A stretch of DNA of 64,000 nucleotides from the NCBI GenBank assembly GCA_021613535.1, contig CP075493.1, positions 10,788,001 through 10,852,000 on the forward strand, given 5' to 3'. Shown one piece after another: positions 25,201-38,529 of the stretch (position 1 is the first letter of the stretch; every line of letters begins with the position of its first letter). A program made the position numbers and the translations under genes. The notes below the pieces were generated by a model. That model was not told the DNA's origin. It did no database searches and worked only from the letters and a program-made list of their open reading frames with translations. Source of the DNA: Adineta vaga. Lineage: Eukaryota > Rotifera.

Positions 25201-27800
25201 ATGAAGAATACGACTTCAGTATTATTATTTCTACTCGTAATCATATGTATGATATATTACATGTATGAACATCGAATATACTTATGTAAATCAAATTATG
25301 ATTATCCCTTTCAAGATCCATCATTACCAGTCGATACAAGATTAGATAATCTTATGTCGTTATTAACACTAGCAGAAAAGGTTAGTTTCTATTATTAATG
25401 TTGATTATGATCGTATTTGTTTTTCTTTTGTTCAGATCGATATGCTATGGATGGGATCATTAACATCAGGTATTCCCTAATGAAATTTCATTGATCTCAT
25501 TTGTAATTCTTTTGTATAGATGGAGAATTAATTAATGTAGCAGTTCCACGTTTGAATATTCGTGGATTTACTTGGATGGGACAAGGATATGTTTATCGAT
25601 CAGCATCAAATGGTTGTAATATAAATTGTGAGAGTCCTATAATTGATGGAAACGTTTCTGTATTACCACAAGGTACAGGAATAGCTTCAACATGGAATAA
25701 AAATTTAATTTTTCAAGCTGGTATCATGGTTAGTGATGAATCAATGGCAATACAATATAATTATAAAAATAAAAGTGTTGATTATAAAACCGGTGCATCG
25801 AGTGTCATTAATATTGCTAGAGATCCGAGATGGGGAAGAGTTCCAGAAACTTATGGTATAATTTGAAAGATTCAAGTTTAAAATTCTTTGTTTCTCATCA
25901 ATAGGTGAATGTCCAATATTAACCGGTGAGATAGCAGTAGCTTTCAATAAAGGTTTAATGGGTTATACAAAATTGAACGATACACAATTAGAATATAATA
26001 TTTATAAAGTAATGCCTGTTATGAGGTAAAGTAGTATTTTTAACATTCGCTAATCAATACTTGACTTCCTTTTTTTTCTCTTCATCTTGAAGACATTTCG
26101 TTGATTATGATGGTCCTGATAATGGTCGATTTAGTTTTAATGCAATTATTTCTGATACAGATCTAAGGTAAATTAACGATATGTACGATTAACTATTTTT
26201 CATAGATTTATTCATTTTTTAGAACAACATATTTACCTGTATGGAAAAAACTTATTGATGAAAATGCTATTGTAGGTATAATGAGTGCAATTAGTGCAAT
26301 CAATGGTGTACCAGCAGCAGCACATAAATATCTATTAAATGATGTATTACGTAATGAATGGAATTTTACGGGTTATGTGATTAGTAATATCACTTTATGT
26401 GTTCTTTTTTCATTTTCTTCTTCTTCGTTTTTTTTGTTGTTCAGGTGATTGTGATCCAATAAGTGATATACAAAAATCGTTTCATTATACTGCAACTTTA
26501 GAACAAGCTGTTGCCGTATCAGTATCTTCAGGTAATGATATTAATTGTGGTGGAGAATTTCAATTATTACATAAAGCATATGCATATGGTTTTGTTGACT
26601 TGGATACAATCAATACTGCTGCAAGGCGAAGTTTACGATCACGATTTCTAAGTGGTAATCTTGATCCAATTGGTAGTGATCCATATGCATCAATACCTTA
26701 TTCAATTGTGGATAGTTTAAAACATAAATTGTTAACGAAACAAATTGTAAGTGAATCTATTGTACTCTTACAAAATCCGAAACAAATATTACCGTTTAAT
26801 CTGACGAAAATTAAACAAATTGCAGTTATTGGTCCATCCGCGGATGATATTACTGTTCAAGCACATACATACCATGGTACACCAAGTAAATGGATAACAA
26901 CATTAGATGGTATACAATCGATTGCATCGAAATCGAATGTTGCTGTTGTCCATACATTCGGCGCATATCGTAAAAATGATAGTGATATAGATTTTGCACA
27001 TGCTTTAGAATTAGCTATTGAAAGTGATGTTATTTTATTCGTTGGTGGTTTAGATGAAAGCTTTGAAGAAGAAGATACAGACCGTAATACATTACAGTTA
27101 CCAGGTGGACAATTAGAATTAATTCGATTATTGATGAGTTTAAATAAACCATTCACTATTTTAATTATCTCTGGTTCACCAATATCAGAACCAATAATTG
27201 TTCATGAGAATCAAGCCGCATTAGTATGGATATCCTATTTTGGACAGAGTGGTGATGCAATTGCTGAGATGTTATTTGGTTTTTCTAGTCCATGTGGTTG
27301 TTTACCATTTACAATACCAGTAAATACAAGTCAATTATTACCCATTGATGATTATGCAATGAATAAATCACCGGGAAGAACATATCGTTATTTAGATTAT
27401 ACGAAAGCACCACCTTTATTTCCATTTGGTTACGGTTTATCCTATTCAACATTTACCTATACTTCACAATTAATCATCTTTCCTAATCGAATAAATGATC
27501 TTGATACTGATCTTATAGCAAATAAGTATTATAAATGAAGGTCCTTATCGTGTACAACAGGTGATACAACTGTATTATGAATTTGTTAATAGTACTGTGC
27601 TTGATTTACCCAAACGTGAATTATTACAATTTACTAAACTAACATTTGAAGTGCATGAAGAAAAAACAATTTCATTTACATTTCGTATCAGAAATCTTCC
27701 GAATTCTAATCGACAACAGATACCTGGTAGTGTCAATTTTTGGATTGGTAATAGTTATGATAGACTTGCACAATCAACACTTATCATTGCTTTTGATTAG
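25201..27800 (+). CDS. GH3 beta-xylosidase/beta-glucosidase-like enzyme, frameshifted near the 3' end
   Basis: Exons 25201-25380, 25436-25469, 25520-25855, 25905-26025, 26093-26167, 26223-26383 and 26445 onward join in phase. The N-terminus has a signal or anchor helix (SVLLFLLVIICMIYYMY). The GH3 N-domain includes LPQGTGIASTWN, INIARDPRWGRVPETYGE, and the nucleophile motif VISDCDPI formed across the 26384-26444 intron. The second domain includes SIVLLQNPKQILPFN, AVIGPSADD, TLQLPGGQLELI and FPFGYGLSYSTFTY. The last fibronectin-like part (INEGPYRVQQVIQLYYE onward to 27800) lies in another frame, and a stop closes the main frame at 27538. The SDCDP form resembles plant and bacterial beta-xylosidases. 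A signal peptide implies digestive secretion. It is either a recent frameshift or a sequence error. Confidence 0.8.
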
Positions 27801-27969
27801 AAAGAAACGAAATCTTATTCAATATTCTTATTTTTATTTGACCAAAAAGAACTAAGAAAGGTCTGAATGAGGATGAGAACGACGAAAACAAATACATATC
27901 CTCACTCACATCCACGACATGTATATATGAATTTGATTCACTAATAGTGATATAATGATTAATTTTGAT

Positions 27970-29675
27970 TTAAAACTTAGCAGAAGTTTCGATATAATTA
28001 TTATTCAAGATATTTTGTCTACGTTTTCTATAGAGATGAATTTCAACAAGAAAATAACCAACCAGAGCTAGTGTTAAGTATACTAGTTGTAAGATGATTG
28101 TTGTCTGTACACGTAAAGTTGGTCCATAGAAATAAACTATAAAATAACCAGCATTTTGACCTAACCAGAGATTTGAATAAGCTGCTTCTTCTTTTTTCAC
28201 AAATAAAATAGCATACAATGCTAGAAATTCATTCAATTGTTTAAGAGAAATTCGACTTGTGAAATGGTTTACTTACCAGATTCTACTGGATCCCAAATAG
28301 CAGTAGCAATGCCTTGCATTATAACTATAATAAATAAGACATACGTTTGTGAAGTAGACGGTTTCCATAATAGCATAACTATGTATGATGAATAGCATAG
28401 AACAGCAGCAAGAATGTAACAAGGTACTCGAGTATTGTATCGTCCAAGCCAACCAACGATAACACTAAAAATTGAAGCAGCAATACCATAAACAATCATA
28501 ATTAAACCTATATAAGAAAAACGAATTTAATTCATCGATAAGAAAGAGAATCATACTAACCAACATAAGATAATCCATGCGTACAAGTGATAAAACTCTA
28601 TAGTAGAAAGAAATCTAGCATTCACTTGTTCTTGCAAAAAATATTTTCTTTACTTACACTTGTAAATACAGAAAAGATAAAACCAAGAAATGTTCCAGTC
28701 CATAAAGCCAAAGGTAAGAGAAGTAATTGTTTAATAGATTTCATTTGTTTAAATGTTGAAATGATGAAATATCGTGACTCCATCAATACATTCTTAAAGT
28801 CAGTTACTGATGTATACATCCTTTCACATTTACGTTTTTGATCAAGCATAATAATAACAAGAACGATTGAAATAAGAATCAATCCCATAAATACACCATA
28901 AAGAATATATGCCTATATGAATTCATTTTGAAATAAGAATATTCAAAGTTGAATTCTAATCTGTCTTACTGTTGAATTCGAGATAGTAGTCGTTACATTC
29001 ATTTCTTTCTGTTCATTCTCTACAAAATAAGCACCACATTGAGATTGATTAGTATTGTCAATCATTATCGTTGAATTGTTACTATTATAATGACTCGTTC
29101 GTAAAATAATATATGTCACTAAATTACCCCAAATTTGAGCTAAATGATAAACAAAGTAACATAAACCTGTACGAATAAGATAATGATTACATACCAGTTT
29201 GAAATGTTGAAAAAAAGATAGCAAAATATTTATTGACAACAGCATCTTGCACGTGTCCATTCTCTCCAACAATACTTAAATCACTTATATATGCACTAAG
29301 TGCTGTCCAAAAACCGGCTTTGAATAGTCCACAAATCACAGAAGCTGGATATATAATCCATATCTTTGGATAGACATTCGCAGCGATATATAAAAGAAAA
29401 GCAAATTGTGCTAATACAATTGTCCATTTATATCCACATAAGAAGATAAGAGGATTGGTTATAAATAGACAAGAAAAGACGGTACATCCTGATATAATTG
29501 CTAATGAATAATAACCAACATTCTTATGCGAATGAATACTCGATTGTAAATTTGTTACAGCATTGAAAGATGTATAAACAAGAACAAATGTTATACAGAG
29601 TATAGCAAAATTTGTTTTATGTCGTGTTTTTGATAATTGCCATTCATTTGAATCAATCGTTTCACTACTGGTCAT
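27970..29675 (-). CDS. UNC93-like major facilitator family membrane protein
   Basis: Six exons on the complement: 29675-29195, about 29168-28972, 28914-28656, a tiny one near 28596-28561, about 28499-28278 and about 28220-27970. The first exon has FAILCITFVLVYTSFNAVTNLQSSI, typical of UNC93 proteins, and a WTALSAYISDLS segment. Later exons carry TM helices such as GLILISIVLVIIMLD, and the end reads ALYAILFVKKEEAAYSNLWLGQNAG, matching the conserved UNC93A C-terminal region. Eleven or so TM segments are expected. A loop with N-glycosylation sites lies near residues 200-230. UNC93 proteins regulate channels or traffic receptors; transport activity is uncertain. Confidence 0.8.
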
Positions 29676-30184
29676 CTCTGAATCTTGTTAAGATAGAAGT
29701 AGGAAGTACTCATGCAATGTCTGTATCATATATACGTATATCTTCACCCACACTCTTTCATTTCAATCATGATTTCAGTCTTAAAAAGGAAGTATACAAA
29801 ATTTACTAGTAAGCGGATAAAAAGAAATTCAAGTGTCGCTTTTCATGACAACAACAAATAACTTTATTCTTTTATATTTATTAGACAAGAAAATCGTGCT
29901 ATATATTGATATTACAACATTTATTTTAACATCAATACGCCCACGTTCTCAAAGTTTCAATTCGTTAACAAGTCCCCGTATTGTTTACCATTGATCAAAA
30001 GAGTAGTTCTGTACATGACGACAGAACTGCTAAGTCAACAAAAAAAACAAGAGCGACATCGAAACGATTGATTAACAAACATACACTGTTTCTTTTTACA
30101 CATTCTATTCGAGACAAACACATTGAAGGTAAGCATCGGTTTTGACACTTGATTTTCCGACGAAGTAATTCAAACGATAGAAAG
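29676..30184. other. divergent promoter region
   Basis: Spacer between the UNC93-like gene and the TIR-SAM gene. GGTAAGC at about 30128 could be the donor of a 5' UTR intron, but I cannot confirm it. Confidence 0.35.
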
Positions 30185-33100
30185 ATGATTACAGCAATAC
30201 ACAAACATGTTATACGACTTCGACTCGAACGACAAAATATAAATGATAATGATTTGAAATCTGTTCTTACGAATATTTGTGAAAATTTCCGTAGACATGG
30301 TGTTGTCAATAATATTTTAACAACACAAGATAGTCTTAAAGCTATGCAATTTTTTTGTAAACATATGATTGATAGTGGAGTTCATCAAAATATCTTACAT
30401 GCGCAAATTATTGATCATGAACTATTTATCCTGATGGAAAATACACTTTTGTCTATTGTACAAAAAAATAATCAAATAACTGATCAAGATTGGGGTCCAT
30501 TTCATGCTATGGCTTTATTATTAACATCGTCATTACCTTTAAATCAATTTGATGATGAGAAAATGAATAAAATCGTTAAAAAAACATTTTTTAGCGAGAA
30601 ATTCTTTAATGCTATTCAAGAGTGTATGGAGAACTTATTAACAAATAGTGATCAAAATAATCAAACGAGATATCGCATTTTAAGTTATGTTTTTCGACAT
30701 ATTTACGTTCATAGTAAAACATTTAAAACAAAACTTCAAACATTATTCTTGAATCTTGTTCTACGATGTATAATATCAAAACTCTATATTGATCAATTTG
30801 GTAAAAATGATGAAGCCTCCCAAGATTTTTTATTGTTAGATTGTCCTTGTTTTTTTCTTTGGAATTCAACTGATCGTCATAACGACATGGCTAAACTGTT
30901 ATGTCAATCGTTATTGAAAGATTATCAAACTATCCTATCTTATCGTGCTCATCGAAAAGATTCAAATCCACAAAAGAATGAATATCTTACTTTTTATTTG
31001 AAATTATTGAACTTTTGTGCATCAATCGAATCTATACATAATATGTTCATCCAGTATTTACCGACTATTATAACACAATTGTTTACTACAATGAAAGATT
31101 ATCTTGTTTTAGTAGATGAAAAAATACTTACGTCCATCAAAGATGAAGAACTGATTGCTAGTATTCTTACATTACTTTACAATTTGATGCCAAATCTGTC
31201 AATACGGAACGCAACGAAAGAAAATGCGCCAATATCAACTTTAACATTACTTAGTGGTAAAGAACAATTACAAATAACAACCAATTGTGAACGAAAAAAA
31301 GATATAATTCCAAAAAATATCCAATTTGAGGCACAATCTTTACTTGCGTTAATAACGGATGATATTGATCAATTAGATCAACCTGAAGAAATAACACGTT
31401 CATCAATAACATGTTTGGCCAAAGCTGTCAAGAATGAGTCACACACATATGAAGGAGTTCATGCTAGTAATGTATTAGCAAATATGAACAGTGAGTAGAT
31501 TTTTCTATATTCATTCCATAAAACAGCCTCATTTCTTTCTATAGTCATTGCACAGAATGATGAAGTTAAAGAGCAAATTGTCGAACAAGGTGCTTTAAGA
31601 TTATTATCTGATTGTGTTTGTGATCGAACTATTGCTACTGATCAAATTCGTCAACCAGCATTACATGTTATCTGGAGAGTTAGTTTCAATGAGAAAGCTT
31701 CTTCTATATGGAGAACTGATGACGAACTTATTAATCAATTACAAGACATCCATAGATCAAACAAGAATGAACAACAAATTGCAGCAAATGCTATTCTTTG
31801 GCATTTAATAAACGAGGAAATCTTTAGAGCTACACAGTCAAGAATTTCACGTATGTTAGTTTTATCCAATGGACAAATTCAACATCCTGTTCATGAAACT
31901 GCTAATCCTTCGTGGGTTAACATAGATAGTCCCAGTGGTCGAATTATTGTCTTACGAGAAAATTTAACTCAGGAACAAAACAATATACTTATAGCTGAAC
32001 GAGAACAAATAATGAAACTTCAAAAAGAAACGAGTCAACCATATAAATATGATCTAATGATTAGTTATTCTCATGTTAATGCTGATATATGTACGATTAT
32101 CTATAATTGTTTACTGAAAATGGGTAAATATAAAATTTGGTTCGATAAAGAAGAAATGCATGGTTCAACATTGCAACGCATGGCTGAAGCAGTTGAAGAA
32201 TCACATTTAATGTTAGTTTGTATGTCGAGTGCGTACAAATCGAGTAAAAGTTGTCAGATGGAATGTGAATATGCTTTCAAGTGTCATCATAATGTACTTT
32301 TCTTGCGAGTCGAAGCAAACTATATAGCAACTGGTTGGTTAGGAATTTATCTTGGTGTGCACCTTTATATCGATGTAACAAAACATGATTTTTTAACTAC
32401 ATTCAAAGATATTATTAAGCAAATTAGTTTTAAAAGAAATGAACCACCTGATTACAGTATGATCGATAAAATTGTTACCTCTGACGTACAAATTGCATTT
32501 GCCAATGCTTTACTAACAGAATCCAAAAGAGAATCAGCATGTATTGATACTAATATTCATCATTCAGTATCATTACCTACATTATCAACAGTGGTAACAA
32601 AACCGTCTCATAACTCGTTAAATTTCGATAGTCTTACTACATCGAATATGAAAGATACATTAAACAATGAAAAGAAAGTAATCAAAGAAAGTGTCACTTC
32701 AGAGACAGTTGCAAAATATTATCCATTGCATTATACCTATAGTAATGTTAATGATGAACAAGATTCTGTCAATGATATTGTTGTAAGTATTCCAACATCC
32801 AGTATGCTAAGTTTATCAAATGATGATGTTGGATCAGATGATCAAATTGATGGATTTAAGTCTGATTTGTTATCTTCAATGCTTCCTCTCATGAATAAAG
32901 ATACGATTAGTGTATCAGAATTGTCTCTGAATACGAGCAGAACGAGTACACCGGCATCACCAAGAATACTGGCAACGAGTGACGTAAATCAAATCAAATC
33001 TGTAACAGAATGGACACGAGAAGATGTACTTCAATTTCTCAAGGAAAAGAATCTCATGCATATGTCAATACTATTTAATAACCAAGAAATGAATGGAAAA

Positions 33101-33190
33101 CGTCTTTTAGAACTTTGTAAAAATGATCAACCAAACGATTATGAACGTTTGAAGAATGAATTAAAAAAACTGTCACCGTTTGACTTTTAA
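30185..33190 (+). CDS. helical-repeat, TIR and SAM domain protein
   Basis: Two exons: 30185-31490 and 31545-33190 (donor GTGAGT), joined in phase; about 980 residues. The first 540 residues are helical and resemble ARM/HEAT repeats (ILTLLYNLMPNLS, ASNVLANMN, ANAILWHLINEE). The TIR domain starts at YDLMISYSHVNADIC and includes WFDKEEMHGSTL, MLVCMSSAYKSSKSCQMECEY and TGWLGIYLG. The Glu in the SCQMECEY region lies where NADase TIR domains have the catalytic glutamate. A Ser/Thr-rich linker follows. The C-terminus is a SAM-like domain (VTEWTREDVLQFLKEKNL ... MNGKRLLELCKND). The same parts occur in SARM1, an NAD hydrolase, but there SAM precedes TIR. Cytosolic signalling or NAD cleavage is inferred. 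Confidence 0.85.
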
Positions 33191-33311
33191 TAATGGAAAA
33201 TAATCATCATGCTTTCTGGAATTTAAAATCGTTAATAGACTCTTGCATGAATTTTATTTCAATATGATTCAGAATTATAAATAAAAATGTAGACTTCGAA
33301 AATGAGAGTTA

Positions 33312-33939
33312 TTATTCAATATTTTCCGTTGTTACAGTGTGCTGTGAATGGTATGTTGCAGATAGTGAAGTAATACGTGCTCGTCTTCCATTTCGAATGA
33401 CAGTTAAACTGTAGATGATCATACATATAGTGAGCAAGAGAATGAGCACACTCAAATTGATTATTATTAAATTCTTTGGTTCACATCCTCTTCCATAGGA
33501 ATTTCTGCATCGTTCTTGTGGTGAAAAAATAAGAAATATGTAAGTAGCTAATGGTAAAAGTATGAAAAATAATTGAAAGAATATCAGTATGAAGAAATTT
33601 GCTAAGATATAAATTTCTTCTCGACGTAAAATAAGAATTAAAATACCAACAAAGATCATATAGAGTCCATTGACAGTACCAGAAAGAAGACTATCATCAG
33701 AGAAACGAAATAAATTGTAGAAAATTTCTGCATAACTATCAATACTCTTACCTAAATCCATCATTGATATGAAGTCCAATATCTAATCCAATGGCAGTAA
33801 CACCAACTAGAATGTTATATACTGAAATAATGCACAGTTTTCCAACTAATTTTCGCGGAACTGTCATTGGTACAATATCTCTAAGTTCTGTATTAGGTAA
33901 TAGTGATGCGATAGTGATCGACTGACTATTTTCTGCCAT
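33312..33939 (-). CDS. four-TM membrane protein, unknown family, with a frame change
   Basis: The complement starts MAENSQSITIASLLPN at 33939 and runs through a first TM helix (LCIISVYNILVGVTAIGLDIG). The frame then changes within about 33750-33790, and a second frame continues to 33312 with three more TM helices (GLYMIFVGILILIL, FFILIFFQLFFILLPLATYI, LIIINLSVLILLLTICMII) and a polar tail (SLSATYHSQHTVTTENIE). I find no good GT...AG intron to explain the change; candidates are too short. So this is either a one-base frameshift or an unusual tiny intron. A Cys-pair loop (CRNSYGRGC) lies between TM3 and TM4. Function is unknown. Confidence 0.5.
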
Positions 33940-35489
33940 TGTGTAAGATTACTGTAGCTTTTTTATTTTATTTTCAGCAGTTATAGTGCTTTTATTCTTA
34001 AAAAAACTCATCCTTATATAGAGAGAAAAAGAAAATGCACTTTTTACTTTCTTTTCTTTTTTAGACCGTCAGGATTTGACAAAACATAATGACAATCGGT
34101 TAACGATGCTTAAATTTTCATCTATCATGTCTCCGATCTTTTCAGATCTAAAAGCCAATGGAAATTTTTTCTCTTTTTCCGCTCTCTCGTAGTTAAAAGT
34201 TATAAATGAAAAAGTGTGACAACATCGGTTTCTTCTTTTCTCTCATTATTAGAAAGTCTCAAGATGTGACTGCAGGATAACAAATTATTTATACAATAAT
34301 TACAGAGCAAATATTCTTATCTGTCAAACTTGACTTGAAGGTTCTTCGTATTTCTTTTTTCTAATGAATTATATATCTAACAACAAATACTTGCTTTTCA
34401 TGCAAAATCTTTAGAAAAAATATCGTATCTTCTTTTTTCGTCTTACTTTCACAATTTATCGTTCATCATTATAGTTTTATTTGGTCGATACTTTGTACTA
34501 TTCGCTTTTCAAATCAAAGAAGATATTGTATAGACATAAAAAAAACTAGAACGAAACAAAAATACGCAGTTTGATCTATCTCTCAAATGAAGTCACTATA
34601 AAAGTGACTTCGCATAGTTTCCTCTAGTGCTTTAAATTCTCGATCAATCCTTCAATTTTACTTTTTGTTTCCATTTCATCGATCGACTACGCTATTCTAC
34701 TATTGTTGACACGAAAGTTTCTCTCTTGGTAACTAATTTGACTGAGCATTTTACCAGAGATGCAGCGATTGGTTACAATAGTAATATATGAAATTCTTCA
34801 ATGTTTTCCTGAGATATAGTTTGACATATATCAAGTATTTGCTGTTTAATTCATTGAACAATTAATTAACTGAACTTAGTATCGACGAATTTGCTCATAA
34901 AGAGCCCTTTACTGTGAAAATAATGTTTCTATTTATCGGTCAACGCAACGAAAGATAAAAATATTAATAGAACGAATAGTAGAAAATTTCATGAACTTTC
35001 AGAATATGTTATGTTAATCATACGAATCTTAAAATGCACATACTAATTTATTTTTTCAGCGTTCCATATTTATCATCCCTATATTCAAATAAATGGTACA
35101 AAATAAGAATTGAATGACGGTGAAATGAAAAAAAAAGGATAACTAATTGCTATAACTAAGCTTACATTATCAACTTCAACTAAAACTTTAAGATGACTAG
35201 AAGAATTGTCCGTATTTATCGTTTGTTGTGTCGTTCTATTTATATTATGTTATTATTCCTCATAATTTTATTATATGAAACACGTTTTTTTAGATTCATT
35301 CATTTCAATGGTAAGATGAAAATATATTATTAAAGACAAATAACGTAGTCTTTTGTAGAAACATCAATCAATGGCACAAATTAAAGTAACAAAAAAAACG
35401 ATAACGAAATATTTTCTGCCATAGATGAAAACAAAAAATCAGTGAGAAAAACGATAACAGACTAAAATTTGATATTTTCATAGTGAATT
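33940..35489. other. long AT-rich intergenic region
   Basis: About 1.55 kb with no coding region I can support. It holds the promoter of the four-TM gene and the 3' flank of nuclear receptor C. AAGTCACTATAAAAGTGACTT at about 34590-34610 is a perfect short inverted repeat (AAGTCACT/AGTGACTT) around a TATAAA-like core. Confidence 0.4.
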
Positions 35490-36745
35490 TCAGCAAATGT
35501 TCTGTACGTCATCAAGTAAAAATGTTAATTCTGCTCGATCAACTAATGAACGAATATCACTCACATGTCTCTCAGCATTATATGCAAAGGACATAAAAAC
35601 AGTCACTGCTAACATCCATCGAACTAAGCCAACTAATTTCTTTACACCTTGCTTTTGTCCATATTTATAAACTAGATATTTCCATGTTAATTCAGCATAT
35701 TGATTTTCGATCGCTAATATTTGGCTCACGTCCAAATATTCATTCTGAATTTGTCGATACAATGATCGAGAATTAGTTGAAAATGCAAATAAAGCTATTC
35801 CTAGTTTGGAAAGAGTGATATCTGTTTCTACGAACTGTGTTGACCATCGGTGATATTTCATTGTGTTTTCTCCATACAAACATTCGAGATGATTCCAAAG
35901 TGTTTCAACGTCAATCAGTCGAGAATGATAAAATACAAATATTCCACCCAAGCAAGTAATATTATTAGCAGCTGTTTGAAGTAGAAGATATCGATCATCA
36001 GCTGGCAGATGACTAATATCATCGTTTAAATGAAGACAAATGCCAGCAACTTCATAAAGGCCTGTCAAGAATTCTGTCACCAGTGTTTCATTGATTGTTG
36101 TGATCGAATGAAGTTGACAGAGTTGATTTTCGTTGTTCAATGTTTTAGCTAATGATAATAGTTTGGATTCATCATAACTGTGAATGATATTCGATAAGAG
36201 AGTCCACTGAGCATTGTCGAACGTCGAAATATCTTTTTGTAAAAGATTTAGAGTTGGAATCTACGAATAAAGAGATAGAACGTTGTATTATTTGAGAAGA
36301 ATATTATCGATGATACGTACATAAATGATTGGATTTGATCTGACTAAAGCTTTGGACTGAGAGATTTTTCTTTTTGATAAAATCGAGCCGCGAAGCATTT
36401 GCACTTGCATACCTTGTTTGAAACATTTGTCTAAACGACATGCTGTACAAATGTGACGATTATTAATAGTGATTTCACATTGGTTATTGACGAGACATTT
36501 GAATGGTTTCTAAATAGAATATTGTTTTTTATGTCTTAGAATATCTTTGAAATTAAACTAACATCTTTCTTTTCAGCATTTCTTTTGAAAAACATTTTAC
36601 ATGGACCACATGCAATAGTTCCATAGAATGAGTAAATTGCTGATGAACCGCATATCTGACATGTACTTGGATTTCTCTGCTTTTTTGATCGAATCAATTC
36701 GTATGCTTGAGCCATGCGTACTTGTATACTATCGTCAGAATACAT
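35490..36745 (-). CDS. nuclear receptor C
   Basis: Three exons: 36745-36563, 36509-36321 and 36260-35490, about 380 residues. Finger 1 is CQICGSSAIYSFYGTIAC with CKMFFKRNA; finger 2 is CLVNNQCEITINNRHIC with CRLDKCFKQGM. The ligand-binding domain includes ADDRYLLLQTAANNITCLGGIF. It is far from receptors A and B in sequence (P-box CGPCKMF), so it belongs to another subgroup. Very little lies upstream of finger 1, so the N-terminal activation region is almost absent. A decayed partial copy lies about 2 kb upstream at 38.0-38.5 kb. Ligand and targets are unknown. Confidence 0.85.
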
Positions 36746-37990
36746 TTTGAGACGAACAAGAAAATAAGTCAGAGCGTACACTTATTTTGTTTTGCGTTCT
36801 GTACAGAACGAAAGAGTGCCTTTGATCCCTTTGATTCTTTTCGATACGAAGAACAAAAGAAAAATACTGCACTCTAATGTCTGTTAAATGTGTGATAGAT
36901 AAATCGAGGTTTTTAGCTTTAAATAGACTGTTCGCTTTTATTAACATCTGAAAAAAAAATTATTTGCATTCTACAACCTATAGTAGTATATAGTTGCTTC
37001 ATATAGTACGTGGCCATGGAATCAAAGAAGATAAAAAGAACGTTCTCTCGTGTTGTCAGGTTACGTTGTGAAAAAGATATTTGAATCAGGTTTTTTTGAC
37101 GATGGTTCATTTAGAAATATCTCTATTGCCATCTTATGATGAGGAAAGTATTGAAATGTAATTCTGATGATCATTGTGAAATAAATGATCTTAATCAAGT
37201 GGTTGTGGTGATGAGAATACGATAGTTTTTAAGAAAGTAAGGAATATATTTTGATTTATTTGAAAGATTAATTTAAAAGTTGATCATTCTGCTGATTATA
37301 CGATCTCAAAATTGAGATTCAATTAAATTGACTTTTCAATGATTCTGTACATCAGATATATCTATTTGTCTTTCTTATAGAAAATCGATAATAAAAAGAT
37401 GTTAGATCGAGGTTTTTTCGACGTCAGATTTATACTTTTGGTAAAGTTTGTTTCTTGATACTATCAAAATCTTAAACATATCCATGAGATATCAAGCAAA
37501 CAGATATTTTTTTCTCTAGGTCTATGGCTATTTTTGAACTCTTATTTGATCCTCAAATTTTCATTTACATCACAACCTTCGAAAATTCTACTTAAATTAC
37601 CAGCGTTATGCATGTCTATATGATTAAATACCTAAAGAGAGATGGTATTATATTAAACAATGAAGAACGTTATAGAACTACATGTTGCCTTTTATCCACG
37701 ATATTCAATATTTCCAGTGCGAAACACTTATTTGATCATAAGATTATGCTATTAGCGACACCGACTATCTCAGTCATATCATATGTTCTCGATGGTCTGA
37801 AAAATCAGATGAATTCTAATCGTTTTCAAGAAATATTTTATGGAATAGACATGTTTATGTACTATACTCACTCATTTTTCTATAAATCAATCGAAGACTA
37901 GAGCCAAGAAGCATTGAATACCGTCTCACACCACAATGATAAATGCCATTTCATTTTAAAAACATAAAATATTTGAAGATTTATTGTACT
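36746..37990. other. AT-rich region, no supported gene
   Basis: Upstream region of nuclear receptor C. A 97-codon reading frame at 37608-37901 (+) has no recognisable domain and I do not call it. GATCGAGGTTTTTTCGACG at about 37405 loosely resembles 36901-36915. Confidence 0.35.
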
Positions 37991-38019
37991 AACACAGATG
38001 ATTTGAACATATATCGTCA

Positions 38020-38520
38020 ACATCATCAAGCGATAAAGTAAATTCTGCTTTTTAGTTAATAATAGAACATCATTCACATGTCTCTCAGAATTATATGCAA
38101 ATAGACTTGAAAACAGTCACTGCTGACATCCATCGAACTTAACCAACGAATTTCTTTACACCCTGATTATATCCATATTTATAAACTAGATATTTCATTG
38201 TGTTTTCTCCATACAAACATTCGAGATGATTCCAAAGTATTTCATCTTCTATCAGCCGAAAATAATAAAATACAAATACTCCACCCAAGCAAGTAATATT
38301 ATTAGCAGCTGTTTGAAGTAGAAGATATCGATCATCAGCTGGTATATGCGACTAATATCATTGTTTCATTGATTGTTGCAGTTGAATGAAGTCGTCCATT
38401 GAACATTATCGAACGTCGAAATATCTTTTCGTAAAAGATTTAGAGAAGAAAGAAAAGAAATAAAACAAACTTGTTTCCGTTGAATCTTTCTTTTGAAAAA
38501 TACTTTGCATAAACTGCATG
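38020..38520 (-). pseudogene. decayed partial copy of nuclear receptor C
   Basis: Blocks of this sequence match receptor C almost base for base, for example the segment around 38075-38175 against 35560-35690, and 38205-38345 against 35865-36005. Between blocks about 170 bp and about 70 bp are missing. A later block (38390-38445) matches 36200-36250, and 38485-38525 resembles the first-finger exon at 36560-36615. Stops and shifts break every frame. It is a dead duplicate with internal deletions. Confidence 0.82.
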
Positions 38521-38529
38521 AAAGAACTT

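Noticed and set aside
27430-27526. An intron from a GT at 27434 to TATAG at 27526 to repair the GH3 frame.
   Set aside because: It would remove the conserved GLSYSTF motif that is clearly coding.
37608-37901. 97-codon frame (+) in an AT-rich gap.
   Set aside because: No recognisable domain, no clear splice partners, and composition like random AT-rich sequence.
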